This document shows, piece after piece, positions 34,950 to 43,699 of a stretch of DNA of 64,000 bases. Made by a program: the position numbers and the translations under genes. Position 1 is the stretch's first letter; the number at the start of each line of letters is the position of its first letter. The stretch comes from Paludisphaera soli (GTDB taxonomy: Bacteria > Planctomycetota > Planctomycetia > Isosphaerales > Isosphaeraceae). The notes under the pieces were generated by a model. That model made no database searches and was not told where the DNA came from. It saw nothing but the letters and a program-made list of their open reading frames with translations. The stretch lies in NCBI RefSeq assembly GCF_011064595.1, contig NZ_JAALJI010000005.1, positions 62,001-126,000 of the forward strand. Reading direction: 5' to 3'.

Positions 34950-36863
34950 ATGCGCACGTCGGGTCCGGAGAAGTTGCGGGCGAAGAAGGCCAGGCGGTTC
35001 GCGATCGAGGCCCTGGAGCCCCGCGAGCTGATGGCGGTGGGCTTCGACTACGCGATGGCCGAGCGGTTCGGCCGCGACCTGAACCAGGACGGCCGCATCG
35101 ACCTGCCCAACACCGCGACCTACGCCCAGCCGACGGCGCTCTCGCTGACCTTCACGGTGCTCGACGACCCGAACCCGGACCCGTCGACGCTCTACTCCTG
35201 GACCATGCAGCCGGCCGTCGGCTCGCCGACCGTCGTGCAGAAGACCGCCGCGCAGATCGCCTCGGGCGACCTGCCGACGGCGACCGTCGCCGCCGGGACC
35301 TACGCCACGACCTTCCAGAAGATCGTCGGCGGCGTGGTCCAGGCCACGGTCCAGCAGCCGGTGAGCGTGCGCGACATCCTCATCGTCAGCATGGGGGACA
35401 GCTACAGCTCCGGCGAGGCCAACCCGGAGCGGATCCAGGGCCTCTCGCTGCCGGACTACTTCCCCTCGGGCACCATCCCCTACCTCCAGACGAGCGACCT
35501 GAACCAGGACGCCCCGGGGGCGGCTTTCGTCCTGGCCTCGCCGTTCTTCACCCAGACCGGCATCGCCCTCTGGGCCGACGGCGCCGACGGCTACTACGGG
35601 CCGACCCCGTTCGGCCTGAACATGGAGAACGACAACCGCCAGTCGCACCGCTCGACCGTCGCCGCGACCGCCCAGTACGCCCTGCAACTGGAGCGGTCCG
35701 ACCCGCACAGCTCGGTCACGTTCGTGCACGTCGCCCAGAGCGGCGCGACGACCCAGACGGCCATCGGCGCCGTGACCGCCTACGGGCTGGAGGATCCGAA
35801 CTACGTCCTCACCGCGCAGACGAGGCTGATCCAGGCGATCGTGGGGAGCCGGCCGGTCGACCAGCTCTTCATCTCGCTGGGCGCCAACGACGTCGGCTTC
35901 GCCAGGCTGACCGAAGGGCTCGTGGCCAGCGACATCGACCTGACCGACGTCATCGGCGACGCCTCGTCGTTCGCCCCCAACCAGGTGAACCGGATCTACC
36001 GCCAGGCGAACCAGGTCATCGCCAACTCCGACGCCCTCGCGCTGGTGCTCGACTACTTCGATTTCAACAAGGCGTCCCTGCCGTCGGGCTACGCGAGCGT
36101 CCAGGCGAAGCTGGCGGAGATCGGCGTCACCCCCACGGCGACGTTCCTCACCGAGTACCCGGACCCGACGCGGATCTATCGGTCGTTCGTCAACCCGAAC
36201 ACCGGCCGGCCGTTCACGCTCCCCTGGTGGGGCCCGGCGGTCTTCGACGTGGCTCCCCCGGCCGGGATCTCGGCCACGGAGTCGTACTTCGTCTCGGGGT
36301 CGATCCTGGCCCCCTTGAACCAGGCCCTGCAGGCCGGGGCGGCGGCCAACGGCTGGACCTTCCTGACGAACATCTCGTCCGCCTTCATGGGCCACGGCTA
36401 CGACGCGCCGAAGGTCCAGGACGGCCTGGGGAACGTCCGATTCTTGCGGACCGCGAGGGAATCGAGCCTGTTCCAGGGCCCGGTGGGGCTGACCGGCCCG
36501 CTGGACACCAAGGGGACGCTCCACCCCAACGCGCTGGGCCACCAGACGATCCAGGCGGCGATCTGGAACGACCTGGCCCCCTCGGCGCAGGTGGGCGTCT
36601 CTGTCGTGCGAGGCGCCACGGCCGTCGCCATGACCCGGGGCCGCATGGCGCGGCACCCCCGCAACGCCGGCCTGACTTATGAGTGGGACTTCGACCGCCT
36701 CCCCGGCCAGGGCCGCTTCCGCGCCGACGCCGCCGGCCAGCGCGTCGCCATCACCGGCGCCGACCCCGACGGCAAGCCCGGCCGCGTCGCGACCCTGCGG
36801 ATCACCAACGCCCTCGGCCTCGCCACCGAACGAGCCGTGTTCCTCCGCACCCGGCGGGTGTGA
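34950..36863 (+). CDS. Secreted SGNH/GDSL hydrolase
   Basis: 637 residues. The N-terminus has the basic stretch KKARR and the motif IEALEPRELMA, as in planctomycete exported proteins. SGNH blocks: block I VSMGDSYSSGE with nucleophile Ser151, block III SLGANDVGF, and block V LHPNALGHQTI with the catalytic His. Between them is a long insertion (YYGPTPFGLNMENDN, QSHRSTVAATAQYALQL). Residues about 540-637 form an extra C-terminal beta domain (YEWDFDRLPGQGRF, PGRVATLRITNALG). Probably a carbohydrate or lipid esterase acting outside the cell. Substrate unknown. Confidence 0.85.
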   Translation: MRTSGPEKLRAKKARRFAIEALEPRELMAVGFDYAMAERFGRDLNQDGRIDLPNTATYAQPTALSLTFTVLDDPNPDPSTLYSWTMQPAVGSPTVVQKTAAQIASGDLPTATVAAGTYATTFQKIVGGVVQATVQQPVSVRDILIVSMGDSYSSGEANPERIQGLSLPDYFPSGTIPYLQTSDLNQDAPGAAFVLASPFFTQTGIALWADGADGYYGPTPFGLNMENDNRQSHRSTVAATAQYALQLERSDPHSSVTFVHVAQSGATTQTAIGAVTAYGLEDPNYVLTAQTRLIQAIVGSRPVDQLFISLGANDVGFARLTEGLVASDIDLTDVIGDASSFAPNQVNRIYRQANQVIANSDALALVLDYFDFNKASLPSGYASVQAKLAEIGVTPTATFLTEYPDPTRIYRSFVNPNTGRPFTLPWWGPAVFDVAPPAGISATESYFVSGSILAPLNQALQAGAAANGWTFLTNISSAFMGHGYDAPKVQDGLGNVRFLRTARESSLFQGPVGLTGPLDTKGTLHPNALGHQTIQAAIWNDLAPSAQVGVSVVRGATAVAMTRGRMARHPRNAGLTYEWDFDRLPGQGRFRADAAGQRVAITGADPDGKPGRVATLRITNALGLATERAVFLRTRRV

Positions 36864-37077
36864 TCGGGGTCGGGCTCCGGGCCTCGCGCCGTTCTCCCAG
36901 GGAGTTCGGCGAGGGGGCCGCGGCACGCGGGTCGTGGCGCCCCGAGACGTCGGATCGGGGCCGGCCCGGGCGCGAACCACCGGCGGGTCATGCGCCTCCG
37001 ATGCGAGGATGTCGCCGGGGCCGGCACTCGCCCGAACCGACCCGCATCCCCCCCTTCGACAGGCCAGGGAGATCGGC

Positions 37078-37899
37078 ATGCCTTCCGACGATCGGTTCGA
37101 CTGCGAGCGGTTCCCCCGCTCCTCGCGATACAACCCCGAGTGGGTCGTCGCCGGCGTCAGCGGGGGGGCGAACGCGCTCCGGCTGACCGAATGGCTGGCC
37201 GGGGCGATGGAGTTGCGGCCCGGCATGCGGGTGCTCGACCTGGGCTGCGGGCGGGCCTCGTCGTCGGTCTTCCTCCATCGGGAGTTCGGAGTGCAGGTCT
37301 GGGCGGCCGACCTCTGGTTCGACGTCTCGGAGAACCTCCGGCGGATCCGAGACGCGGGCGTCGAGGACGGCGTCTTCCCGATCCACGCCGACGCCCGTTC
37401 GCTGCCGTTCGGCGCGGAGTTCTTCGACGCCGTGGTGAGCATCGATTCCTTCTTCTACTACGGGACGGACGACCTGTACCTGAACTACCTCGCCCGGTTC
37501 GTGAAGCCGGGGGGCCCGGTGGGGATCGCGGCCGCCGGGCTGATGCGGGAGATCGAGGGGCCCGTCCCCGAGCACCTTCGCGAGTGGTGGACCCAGGATT
37601 GCTGGATGTTGCATTCGGCGGCCTGGTGGCGTCGGCACTGGGAGCGGACGGGCGTCGTGGACATCGAGACGGCCGACTCCATGCCGGACGGCTGGCGATC
37701 GTGGCTGGAATGGCACCGGTCGATCGCCCCCGACAACGAGGTGGAGATCAGGGCGATCGAGGCGGACCGCGGCGACTACCTGGGCTACGTCCGCCTCGTG
37801 GCCCGACGCCGCGGCGACGCGACGCTGGCCGATCATATCGTCTCCCTGCCCCCGCAGGGGTACGAGAGCAAGCCCCTGCTGCGTGGCGCGGAGGCGTGA
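37078..37899 (+). CDS. SAM-dependent methyltransferase
   Basis: 273 residues, class I fold. Motif I VLDLGCGRASSSVFL (SAM), motif II VWAADLWFD, post-motif region IHADARSLPFG, motif IV FDAVVSIDSFFYYG. The second half is aromatic-rich (REWWTQDCWMLHSAAWWRRH). This arrangement is seen in small-molecule methyltransferases of the ubiE/cypemycin-like groups. The ATG at 37078 is preceded by GGGAGA. No partner gene is evident; the next gene is convergent. Confidence 0.85.
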   Translation: MPSDDRFDCERFPRSSRYNPEWVVAGVSGGANALRLTEWLAGAMELRPGMRVLDLGCGRASSSVFLHREFGVQVWAADLWFDVSENLRRIRDAGVEDGVFPIHADARSLPFGAEFFDAVVSIDSFFYYGTDDLYLNYLARFVKPGGPVGIAAAGLMREIEGPVPEHLREWWTQDCWMLHSAAWWRRHWERTGVVDIETADSMPDGWRSWLEWHRSIAPDNEVEIRAIEADRGDYLGYVRLVARRRGDATLADHIVSLPPQGYESKPLLRGAEA

Positions 37900-37940
37900 T
37901 CCCGCCGGCGGGTCGGAGGCTGCGGCGTCCGCCGCGGTTG

Positions 37941-37966
37941 CGCCCGACGCGTCACGGCGTCGGGCG
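37941..37966. terminator. Hairpin between convergent genes
   Basis: CGCCCGACGC-gtcacg-GCGTCGGGCG, 10-bp perfect stem overlapping the stop of the minus-strand gene and 41 nt after the stop of the plus-strand gene. Likely shared transcript end; no T-run. Confidence 0.45.
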
Positions 37967-40627
37967 GCCCGTCGTCAGGGCGACCGGGAAGGCGCCCTCG
38001 CCCGCGACCTCCACCTCGCCCGTCGCGACGACCTCCCCCTCGGCGCGGGCCGAGACGGTCCAACGGCCAGGCCAGAGGGAGGGGATCGCGATCCGGTCGA
38101 AGCTCGAATCGGACTCAAACTTCCGACGCACCGAGACGCCCGAAGGATCGACCGCCACCACCTCGTCGGGGACGCGCGTGGGCCGGGCGAAGGCGATCGC
38201 GACCTCGGCCGTCGCGCCGGGGGAGAGCGTCAGCTCGCCCAGGTCGACCACGCCGGCCGGCACCTCCACGTCGTCCACCCGGCGATAGCCCGCGTCCGGG
38301 TCGTGGATGAACAGCGAGTACGTCCCGGGCGTCAGGTAGCGGACGCAGAAGTTGCCGTCGCCGTCGCAGCGCGACCGCCTCGACGGGGCGCCCGCCCCCT
38401 TCGCCAGGGCGGTGACCTCGACGGGACGCCGGAAGCCCTCCTCCGAGGCGTGGACCTTCCCCGTGATGCAGCCGGCGCCCAGCGGGATCCGGACCTCGCC
38501 GCGACCGCCTTCCGGGACGGCCACCTCGGCGTCGAACATCGGGCCGCCGTCCAGGTCGGTCGAGCCCAGCCAGTCGAAGACGCGGAGCCGGTACACGCCG
38601 GGGCCGACGTCGGGCAGCACGATCTTCCGCGCGTCGTCCAACCCCTCCCAGTCGGGCCGAGCGAACGCGAGCGGGGCGTCCGCGAGCGGCGTCAGCTCGA
38701 CCCGGAACATCGGCTCGCGCGGCTCCCGGCCCGCCCCTGCCTCCAGGATCGATTTCGCCATTTCCGTGACGTTGTCGACCTTCCGCGCCGCCCCCAGCCC
38801 CGTGCCCGACTGGTGCTGCGCGTCCGACCCGTCGCCGATCGCGAAGGCCAGCGTGAACTTCCGACCCCCTTCGGGTTCGAAGGCGCCGATCGTCGTCGTC
38901 CTCTCCGCGGCGACCTGAGCCGTCCAGACGTGGGCGTCGATGACGTCGAAGAACTGGAAAGGGAACCCGACCTCGACGAGGCCCGTGGGTACGCCGTCGA
39001 GCTGGAAGCGGCCCTCCTCGTCGGCCAGGAACGAGATCTCGTCCTCCGCCTCGCCCAGGCCCGCGAGCCGGCCGCGCCCGACGTACCCCCGGGCGAAGGC
39101 CCAGGGGCCGCCGCCTTCATCCTGAGGACGCCAGACCCGGCCCTCGATGCGGCCGGTCGCCGCGGGGGTCGCGAGGGGCACGGCCCCCACGTCGAGGCCG
39201 TCGGCCGGCACGTCGAGCGTCAGGGCCGTCTCGGGGGCGCCCCGCCTCGCCAGGACCAGCCGGTAGCGGTCCGGGCGGACGTGCTCGAACCGCAGCCCCC
39301 CCTCGGCGTCGGGGACCGCCTTGCGGGAGGCGAACGACGCAGCGAGCGCTTCGGATGGGTATCTCTCGACCTGCGACCTCTCCCGACGGGGTACGAGCGT
39401 CGCCTCGGTGCGGTTCCGACGGGCCTCGGGCCCCTCGACGCGGGCCGTCACAGTCGCCCCCGCCGACAGCCGGACCTCCAGCGGCCCGCCGCCGCGTCTC
39501 ACGTCCACCAGGCCCTCCCACGCCGCGAAGCCCTCGGCGACGACGCCCACCCAGGCCGGCCCCTCCGCCGGGAGGCCCAGCGTGAAGCGGCCCTCGCGGT
39601 CCCGCACGTCGAGGGGCTCGCAGTCGAATTCCCCGGGGAGCGGGCCCGGCCCGGCGGCCGCCCGGAACGCCTCGACGGCCCGCCCGTCGGGGCCGACGAC
39701 CCGGCCCGTCAGCTTGATCGTCGGCTCCATCACCACGACAAGCGCTTCGGGCCTGTCCATCCGCCGCTGCGCCTCCTCGGCCTCCAACTTCGCCTCGATG
39801 AACCCGTCCATGCGGATCGTCAGTCCGGAGAGCGCGTCGCGGACCTTGACGACGAGCCTGCCGTCCTCGCCCGCGACGGGGCCTTCCTTCCAGATGTCGT
39901 GGACCGCCGCCCCGGCCAGGGGCCGGCCGTCCGTGTCGACGACCGCGATCGCGACCGTCGCGAGACGCTTCATGAAGAAGTCGCGGTTCGGGTCGCCCTT
40001 CGGCCCGTCGGCGAACGCCGGGTCGTCCTCGTAGTCGGGATGCTCCGCGTGGACGCCCCACTCGGAATCGGCCCCGCGAACCTCGTAGCGGCCGTCGTCG
40101 CCGGTCACCACCGCCTTATCCTCGTCGTCGAAGCCGTAGATCATCGGGCCGGAGAACCTCGGCGTGACCTTCGCCCCGGCGATCGGCCGCAGCGTGCGCG
40201 AGTCGCGGACGGTCCCCCGGATGGTCACGCCGCGGAGCATCCGGACCACGACGCGGCGGGGGTCGTCCGACCGCACCAGGAACTCGTCGGGCTGCGATCG
40301 GTCCTCATAGTAGTCGGGGGCCTTCACCTGGAGGTCCAGCCAGCACGCGGGCGGGGCCGGGATCTCGAACGTCCCGGCGGGCGACGCGACGGGCGTCCAA
40401 GCCTCGGCCTTCGGCAGGTCCCCGTCGTCCGCCCGGCGCTGGCGGCCCGGCACCTGGAAGCGGGCCCGGTAGGTGAATTCCGTCACGGGCGCCCCGGTCG
40501 CGCCGTCGACCACGGCCACCGTGAGGGGCCTGAGTTCCGGCTTCGCCGCGGCCTCCTGGAGCGGCGGGACGGCCTCGGCGGCGGAGGCGGCCAGGAACAT
40601 CGCAAACGCGGCGAGGTATTCACGCAT
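37952..40627 (-). CDS. Large secreted protein with carboxypeptidase-regulatory-like repeats
   Basis: 891 residues from the ATG at 40627. Signal peptide (REYLAAFAMFLAASAAEA). Many beta-sandwich modules of the carboxypeptidase-regulatory (transthyretin-like) type: VAVVDGATGAPVTEF, IRGTVRDSRTLRPIAGAKV, IAVVDTDGRPLAGAAVHD, LTGRVVGPDGRAVEAF, RIEGRVWRPQDEG, CITGKVHASEEGF, each followed by D-x-x-G-x-F/Y turns and P-x-G-x-Y/W ends. No peptidase domain, so probably an adhesive or structural envelope protein. Stands alone, divergent from the small membrane protein gene. Confidence 0.82.
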   Translation of the reverse strand: MREYLAAFAMFLAASAAEAVPPLQEAAAKPELRPLTVAVVDGATGAPVTEFTYRARFQVPGRQRRADDGDLPKAEAWTPVASPAGTFEIPAPPACWLDLQVKAPDYYEDRSQPDEFLVRSDDPRRVVVRMLRGVTIRGTVRDSRTLRPIAGAKVTPRFSGPMIYGFDDEDKAVVTGDDGRYEVRGADSEWGVHAEHPDYEDDPAFADGPKGDPNRDFFMKRLATVAIAVVDTDGRPLAGAAVHDIWKEGPVAGEDGRLVVKVRDALSGLTIRMDGFIEAKLEAEEAQRRMDRPEALVVVMEPTIKLTGRVVGPDGRAVEAFRAAAGPGPLPGEFDCEPLDVRDREGRFTLGLPAEGPAWVGVVAEGFAAWEGLVDVRRGGGPLEVRLSAGATVTARVEGPEARRNRTEATLVPRRERSQVERYPSEALAASFASRKAVPDAEGGLRFEHVRPDRYRLVLARRGAPETALTLDVPADGLDVGAVPLATPAATGRIEGRVWRPQDEGGGPWAFARGYVGRGRLAGLGEAEDEISFLADEEGRFQLDGVPTGLVEVGFPFQFFDVIDAHVWTAQVAAERTTTIGAFEPEGGRKFTLAFAIGDGSDAQHQSGTGLGAARKVDNVTEMAKSILEAGAGREPREPMFRVELTPLADAPLAFARPDWEGLDDARKIVLPDVGPGVYRLRVFDWLGSTDLDGGPMFDAEVAVPEGGRGEVRIPLGAGCITGKVHASEEGFRRPVEVTALAKGAGAPSRRSRCDGDGNFCVRYLTPGTYSLFIHDPDAGYRRVDDVEVPAGVVDLGELTLSPGATAEVAIAFARPTRVPDEVVAVDPSGVSVRRKFESDSSFDRIAIPSLWPGRWTVSARAEGEVVATGEVEVAGEGAFPVALTTGRPTP

Positions 40628-40863
40628 CGGCAAGGGCCACTCCCGGCGCGGTCGTCCGAAGGGTGCGCGGCTCCCCATTCTCAGGATAGACGTGAGAATC
40701 TTCGGATACGTTCCCGATGACCCGCAAGCGATTTCCAAGAATCGGGCTTTGGAGGTTGCCCCGGGGGCTGGGGCCGGGCGTAAGATCGGGAGATGCGGGC
40801 GTGCGAGGACGCCCGTCGGATCGGCCGCCGAGAAGCCCGGGCGAAGCGAGGAGGCCCCGCGCC

Positions 40864-41178
40864 ATGAAGCCGCCCGACGCCTCGAATCCCTGGAGTGAGA
40901 TCGGCCGGCGGGCGCTCTCGGCCCTGGCGGTCTATGCGGTCCTGGTCGGCTCACAGGTGGACCGCAAGCCGCCGGGGGTCGGGTACGGGCCGAGGCTCGC
41001 CTCGATCGCCTGGCAGGCCGTCGTGTTCGCCCTGGTCCTGGCGGTCCTGTGCCTGGTCACCCGCGGCCTGCAGCCGGACCTGGCGTCGCAACGGGCCGGA
41101 CAGGACCGGGAGCGAGGGCCCCTCAAGAGGTCCGCACCCTTCCTGACGGGCGACCCGGGAGGCGGGGGCGGGGCCTGA
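40864..41178 (+). CDS. Small membrane protein, unknown function
   Basis: 104 residues from the ATG at 40864. Two predicted transmembrane segments (ALSALAVYAVLVGSQV and AWQAVVFALVLAVLCLVT) with a short loop, then a polar Arg/Gly-rich tail. No recognised domain. It precedes the symporter operon by about 120 nt, with a promoter-like box between, so it need not be part of it. Confidence 0.55.
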   Translation: MKPPDASNPWSEIGRRALSALAVYAVLVGSQVDRKPPGVGYGPRLASIAWQAVVFALVLAVLCLVTRGLQPDLASQRAGQDRERGPLKRSAPFLTGDPGGGGGA

Positions 41179-41221
41179 TCGTCGATCCGAACGTTGGCTG
41201 CACCCGCCCCGGCGGTTGTGA

Positions 41222-41227
41222 TAAGAT
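41222..41227 (+). promoter_or_regulatory. Candidate extended -10 box for the symporter-murQ-kinase operon
   Basis: TGA-TAAGAT about 75 nt upstream of the symporter start; extended -10 form, no -35 seen. Confidence 0.4.
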
Positions 41228-41300
41228 CGAGCCCTCTCCCGGCCGCAAGGCGTCGCAAGCCTTGGTGGACAACTCGATCTAGCAACATCTGGTGGGGCCG

Positions 41301-42761
41301 ATGCATCCGATCGACGTGGGGATTATCGTGGTCTACATCCTCGGGTGCACGGCGCTCGGGGGGTGGATCGGCGGCAAGGGGGACCAGGGGCTCAAGGGGT
41401 ACTTCCTGGGCGAGCGGAACATGCCGGCCTGGGCGGTGATGATCTCGATCGTCGCCACCGAGACCAGCACGGTGACGTTCCTGAGCGTGCCGGGCGAGGC
41501 GTACAAGGGGAACTTCGAGTTCCTCCAGCTGCCGATGGGCTACATCGTCGGCCGGATGATCGTCTCGGCCATGCTCCTGCCGGCGTACTTCAAGGGGCAG
41601 ATCGAGACCGCCTACCAGGTGCTGGGCAACCGCTTCGGCCAGACGACCCGGCGCACGGCGTCGATCCTGTTCCTCGTCACGCGGAACCTGGCCGACGGCC
41701 TGCGGCTGTTCCTAGCGGCCACCGTCCTGGCGTTCGTCACCGGCTGGCCGATCCTCTACGCCATCATCGCGGTCGAGGCCGCCACGATCGTCTACACCTA
41801 CCTCGGCGGCGTGAAGGCCGTCATCTGGGCCGACGTGCTCCAGTTCACGGTCTACATCGTCGGCGCCCTGATCGCCCTCTACATCCTCGTGGGCAAGCTC
41901 CCTGGCGGCTGGAACCAGCTCATCGACACGGCGAAGGCCGGCGACAAGTTCCGGACGTTCGACTTCTCGCTCGACTGGACCAAGCCCTACACCTTCTGGG
42001 CGGGCGTCTTCGGCGGCATGGTGCTGAACACGGCGACCCACGGGGCCGACCAGATGATGGTCCAGCGCTACCTGGCGGCGCGTTCGCAGAAGCAGGCGGC
42101 GGGGGCGTTGATCGCCAGCGGGTTCGTGGTGCTGGCGCAGTTCGCGCTCTTCCTGTTCATCGGCGTCTCGCTGTACGTCTTCTTCGGGCAGTTCCCGCCG
42201 ACGTCGCCGCTGGAGAAGTCGGACCAGGCGTTCTCGCTGTTCATCGTGAATTACCTGCCGATCGGCATCAAGGGGATGGTCGTGGCGGCGATCTTCGCGT
42301 CGGCGATGGGGGTGCTGTCGGGGTCGTTGAACGCCTCGGCGTCGACCCTGATCAACGACCTGTACCGGCCGATCTCGGGCGACGAGAACGAGCGTCGGCT
42401 GATGCGGCTGTCGCGGCTGGCGACGATCGGCTTCGGCGTGGTGCAGGCGTCGGTGGCCTGGTGGGCGACGGGGCTGGAGTCGAGCGTGGTGAGCAACGCG
42501 CTGGCGATCGCCGGGTTCACGACGGGCATCCTGCTGGGCCTCTTCCTGCTGGGGAACCTGACCCGCTACGTCGGCCAGGGGGCCGCGCTGACGGGGATGG
42601 CCGCGGGCGTGGCGGCGGTCTCCTACGCGAAGTTCGGCACGCCGCTGGCCTGGCCCTGGTTCGCCCTGGTTGGCTCGGCGACGACGTTCCTCGTCGGCCT
42701 GGCCGCCGGCCGGATCTTCCCCGTGGCCGTCAAGCCGGTCCCGACCGACGAATTCATCTAA
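41301..42761 (+). CDS. Sodium:solute symporter family transporter
   Basis: 486 residues, about 13 transmembrane segments. SSS-family features: unwound first helix region CTALGGWIGGKGDQGLKGYFLG, ERNMPAWAVMISIVATETST with the Na+-site Ser/Thr pair, YLGGVKAVIWADVLQF, HGADQMMVQRYLA and SASTLINDLYRP. The ATG at 41301 is preferred; a GTG at 41292 in frame is an alternative. It is the first gene of an operon with murQ (21 nt gap) and a sugar kinase. This points to uptake of N-acetylmuramic acid or a related amino sugar; substrate assignment is from context only. Confidence 0.92.
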   Translation: MHPIDVGIIVVYILGCTALGGWIGGKGDQGLKGYFLGERNMPAWAVMISIVATETSTVTFLSVPGEAYKGNFEFLQLPMGYIVGRMIVSAMLLPAYFKGQIETAYQVLGNRFGQTTRRTASILFLVTRNLADGLRLFLAATVLAFVTGWPILYAIIAVEAATIVYTYLGGVKAVIWADVLQFTVYIVGALIALYILVGKLPGGWNQLIDTAKAGDKFRTFDFSLDWTKPYTFWAGVFGGMVLNTATHGADQMMVQRYLAARSQKQAAGALIASGFVVLAQFALFLFIGVSLYVFFGQFPPTSPLEKSDQAFSLFIVNYLPIGIKGMVVAAIFASAMGVLSGSLNASASTLINDLYRPISGDENERRLMRLSRLATIGFGVVQASVAWWATGLESSVVSNALAIAGFTTGILLGLFLLGNLTRYVGQGAALTGMAAGVAAVSYAKFGTPLAWPWFALVGSATTFLVGLAAGRIFPVAVKPVPTDEFI

Positions 42762-42781
42762 CCGACGAGCTGAATCCGACC

Positions 42782-43699
42782 ATGGCGCTGGAAGATCACC
42801 TGCTGACCGAGTCCCGCAACCCGCTGACCACCGGCATCGACGCCGCGGGGGCGCTGGGCATCGTCGAGATCATGAACGACGAGGACGTGAAGGTCGTCGA
42901 GGCCGTGCGGGCCGAGGCGGCGAACGTCGCCAAGGCGGTCGAATGGACCGCCGAGCGGTTCCGCCGCGGCGGCCGGCTGATCTACGTCGGCGCGGGGACC
43001 TCGGGGCGGCTGGGGGTGCTCGACGCCTCCGAATGCCCGCCGACCTTCAGCACCCCGCCCGAGATGGTCGTCGGCCTGATCGCCGGCGGCCAGGCGGCGC
43101 TCACCCGATCGATCGAGGGGGCCGAGGACCACGCCGAGATCGGCGCGGCCGAGATCGCCGACATGGGCGTGACCGACCGCGACATCGTCGTCGGCATCGC
43201 CTCGTCGGGCCGGACCCCCTACGTCCTGGGGGCCGTCCGCGAGGCCCGGAAGCGCGGCGCGGCGACGGTCGGGATCGCCTGCAACCGGCCGAGCCTGCTG
43301 GGCGACGAGGTCGACCTGGACGTGGCCCTCCTGGTCGGCCCCGAGGTGATCTCGGGCTCCACCCGGCTGAAGTCCGGGACGGCCACGAAGATGGTCCTGA
43401 ACATGATCACGACGGGCGCGATGATCCTGATCGGCAAGACGCTGGGCAACCGGATGATCGACTTCACGCCGGTCAACGAGAAGCTGCGGATCCGCGCCCG
43501 GCGGATGCTCCGCGAGCTGGCCGAGGTGGACGACGACCGCGCGGTCGAGCTGCTGGCGGCCTGCGGGGGCCGGCTCAAGACGGCCCTGGTGGCCCAGCTC
43601 GCCGAGGTCGGGCCCGAGGAGGCCGACGCGCTGCTGGCGGCGAACGGCGGCCAGGTGCGTCGGGCGGTGGCGGCGAAGACGGGGGCGAGCCGGCTATGA
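42782..43699 (+). CDS. murQ: N-acetylmuramic acid 6-phosphate etherase
   Basis: 305 residues. It splits the lactyl ether of MurNAc-6-phosphate to GlcNAc-6-phosphate and D-lactate. SIS-domain signature YVGAGTSGRLGVLDASECPP, ESRNPLTTGID at the N-terminus (T-E-x-x-N), GIASSGRTPYVLGA, ISGSTRLKSGTATKMVLNM, GNRMIDFTPVNEKL, and the C-terminal UBA-like helical part (LLAACGGRLKTALV). It overlaps the next gene by four bases (ATGA). Confidence 0.96.
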   Translation: MALEDHLLTESRNPLTTGIDAAGALGIVEIMNDEDVKVVEAVRAEAANVAKAVEWTAERFRRGGRLIYVGAGTSGRLGVLDASECPPTFSTPPEMVVGLIAGGQAALTRSIEGAEDHAEIGAAEIADMGVTDRDIVVGIASSGRTPYVLGAVREARKRGAATVGIACNRPSLLGDEVDLDVALLVGPEVISGSTRLKSGTATKMVLNMITTGAMILIGKTLGNRMIDFTPVNEKLRIRARRMLRELAEVDDDRAVELLAACGGRLKTALVAQLAEVGPEEADALLAANGGQVRRAVAAKTGASRL

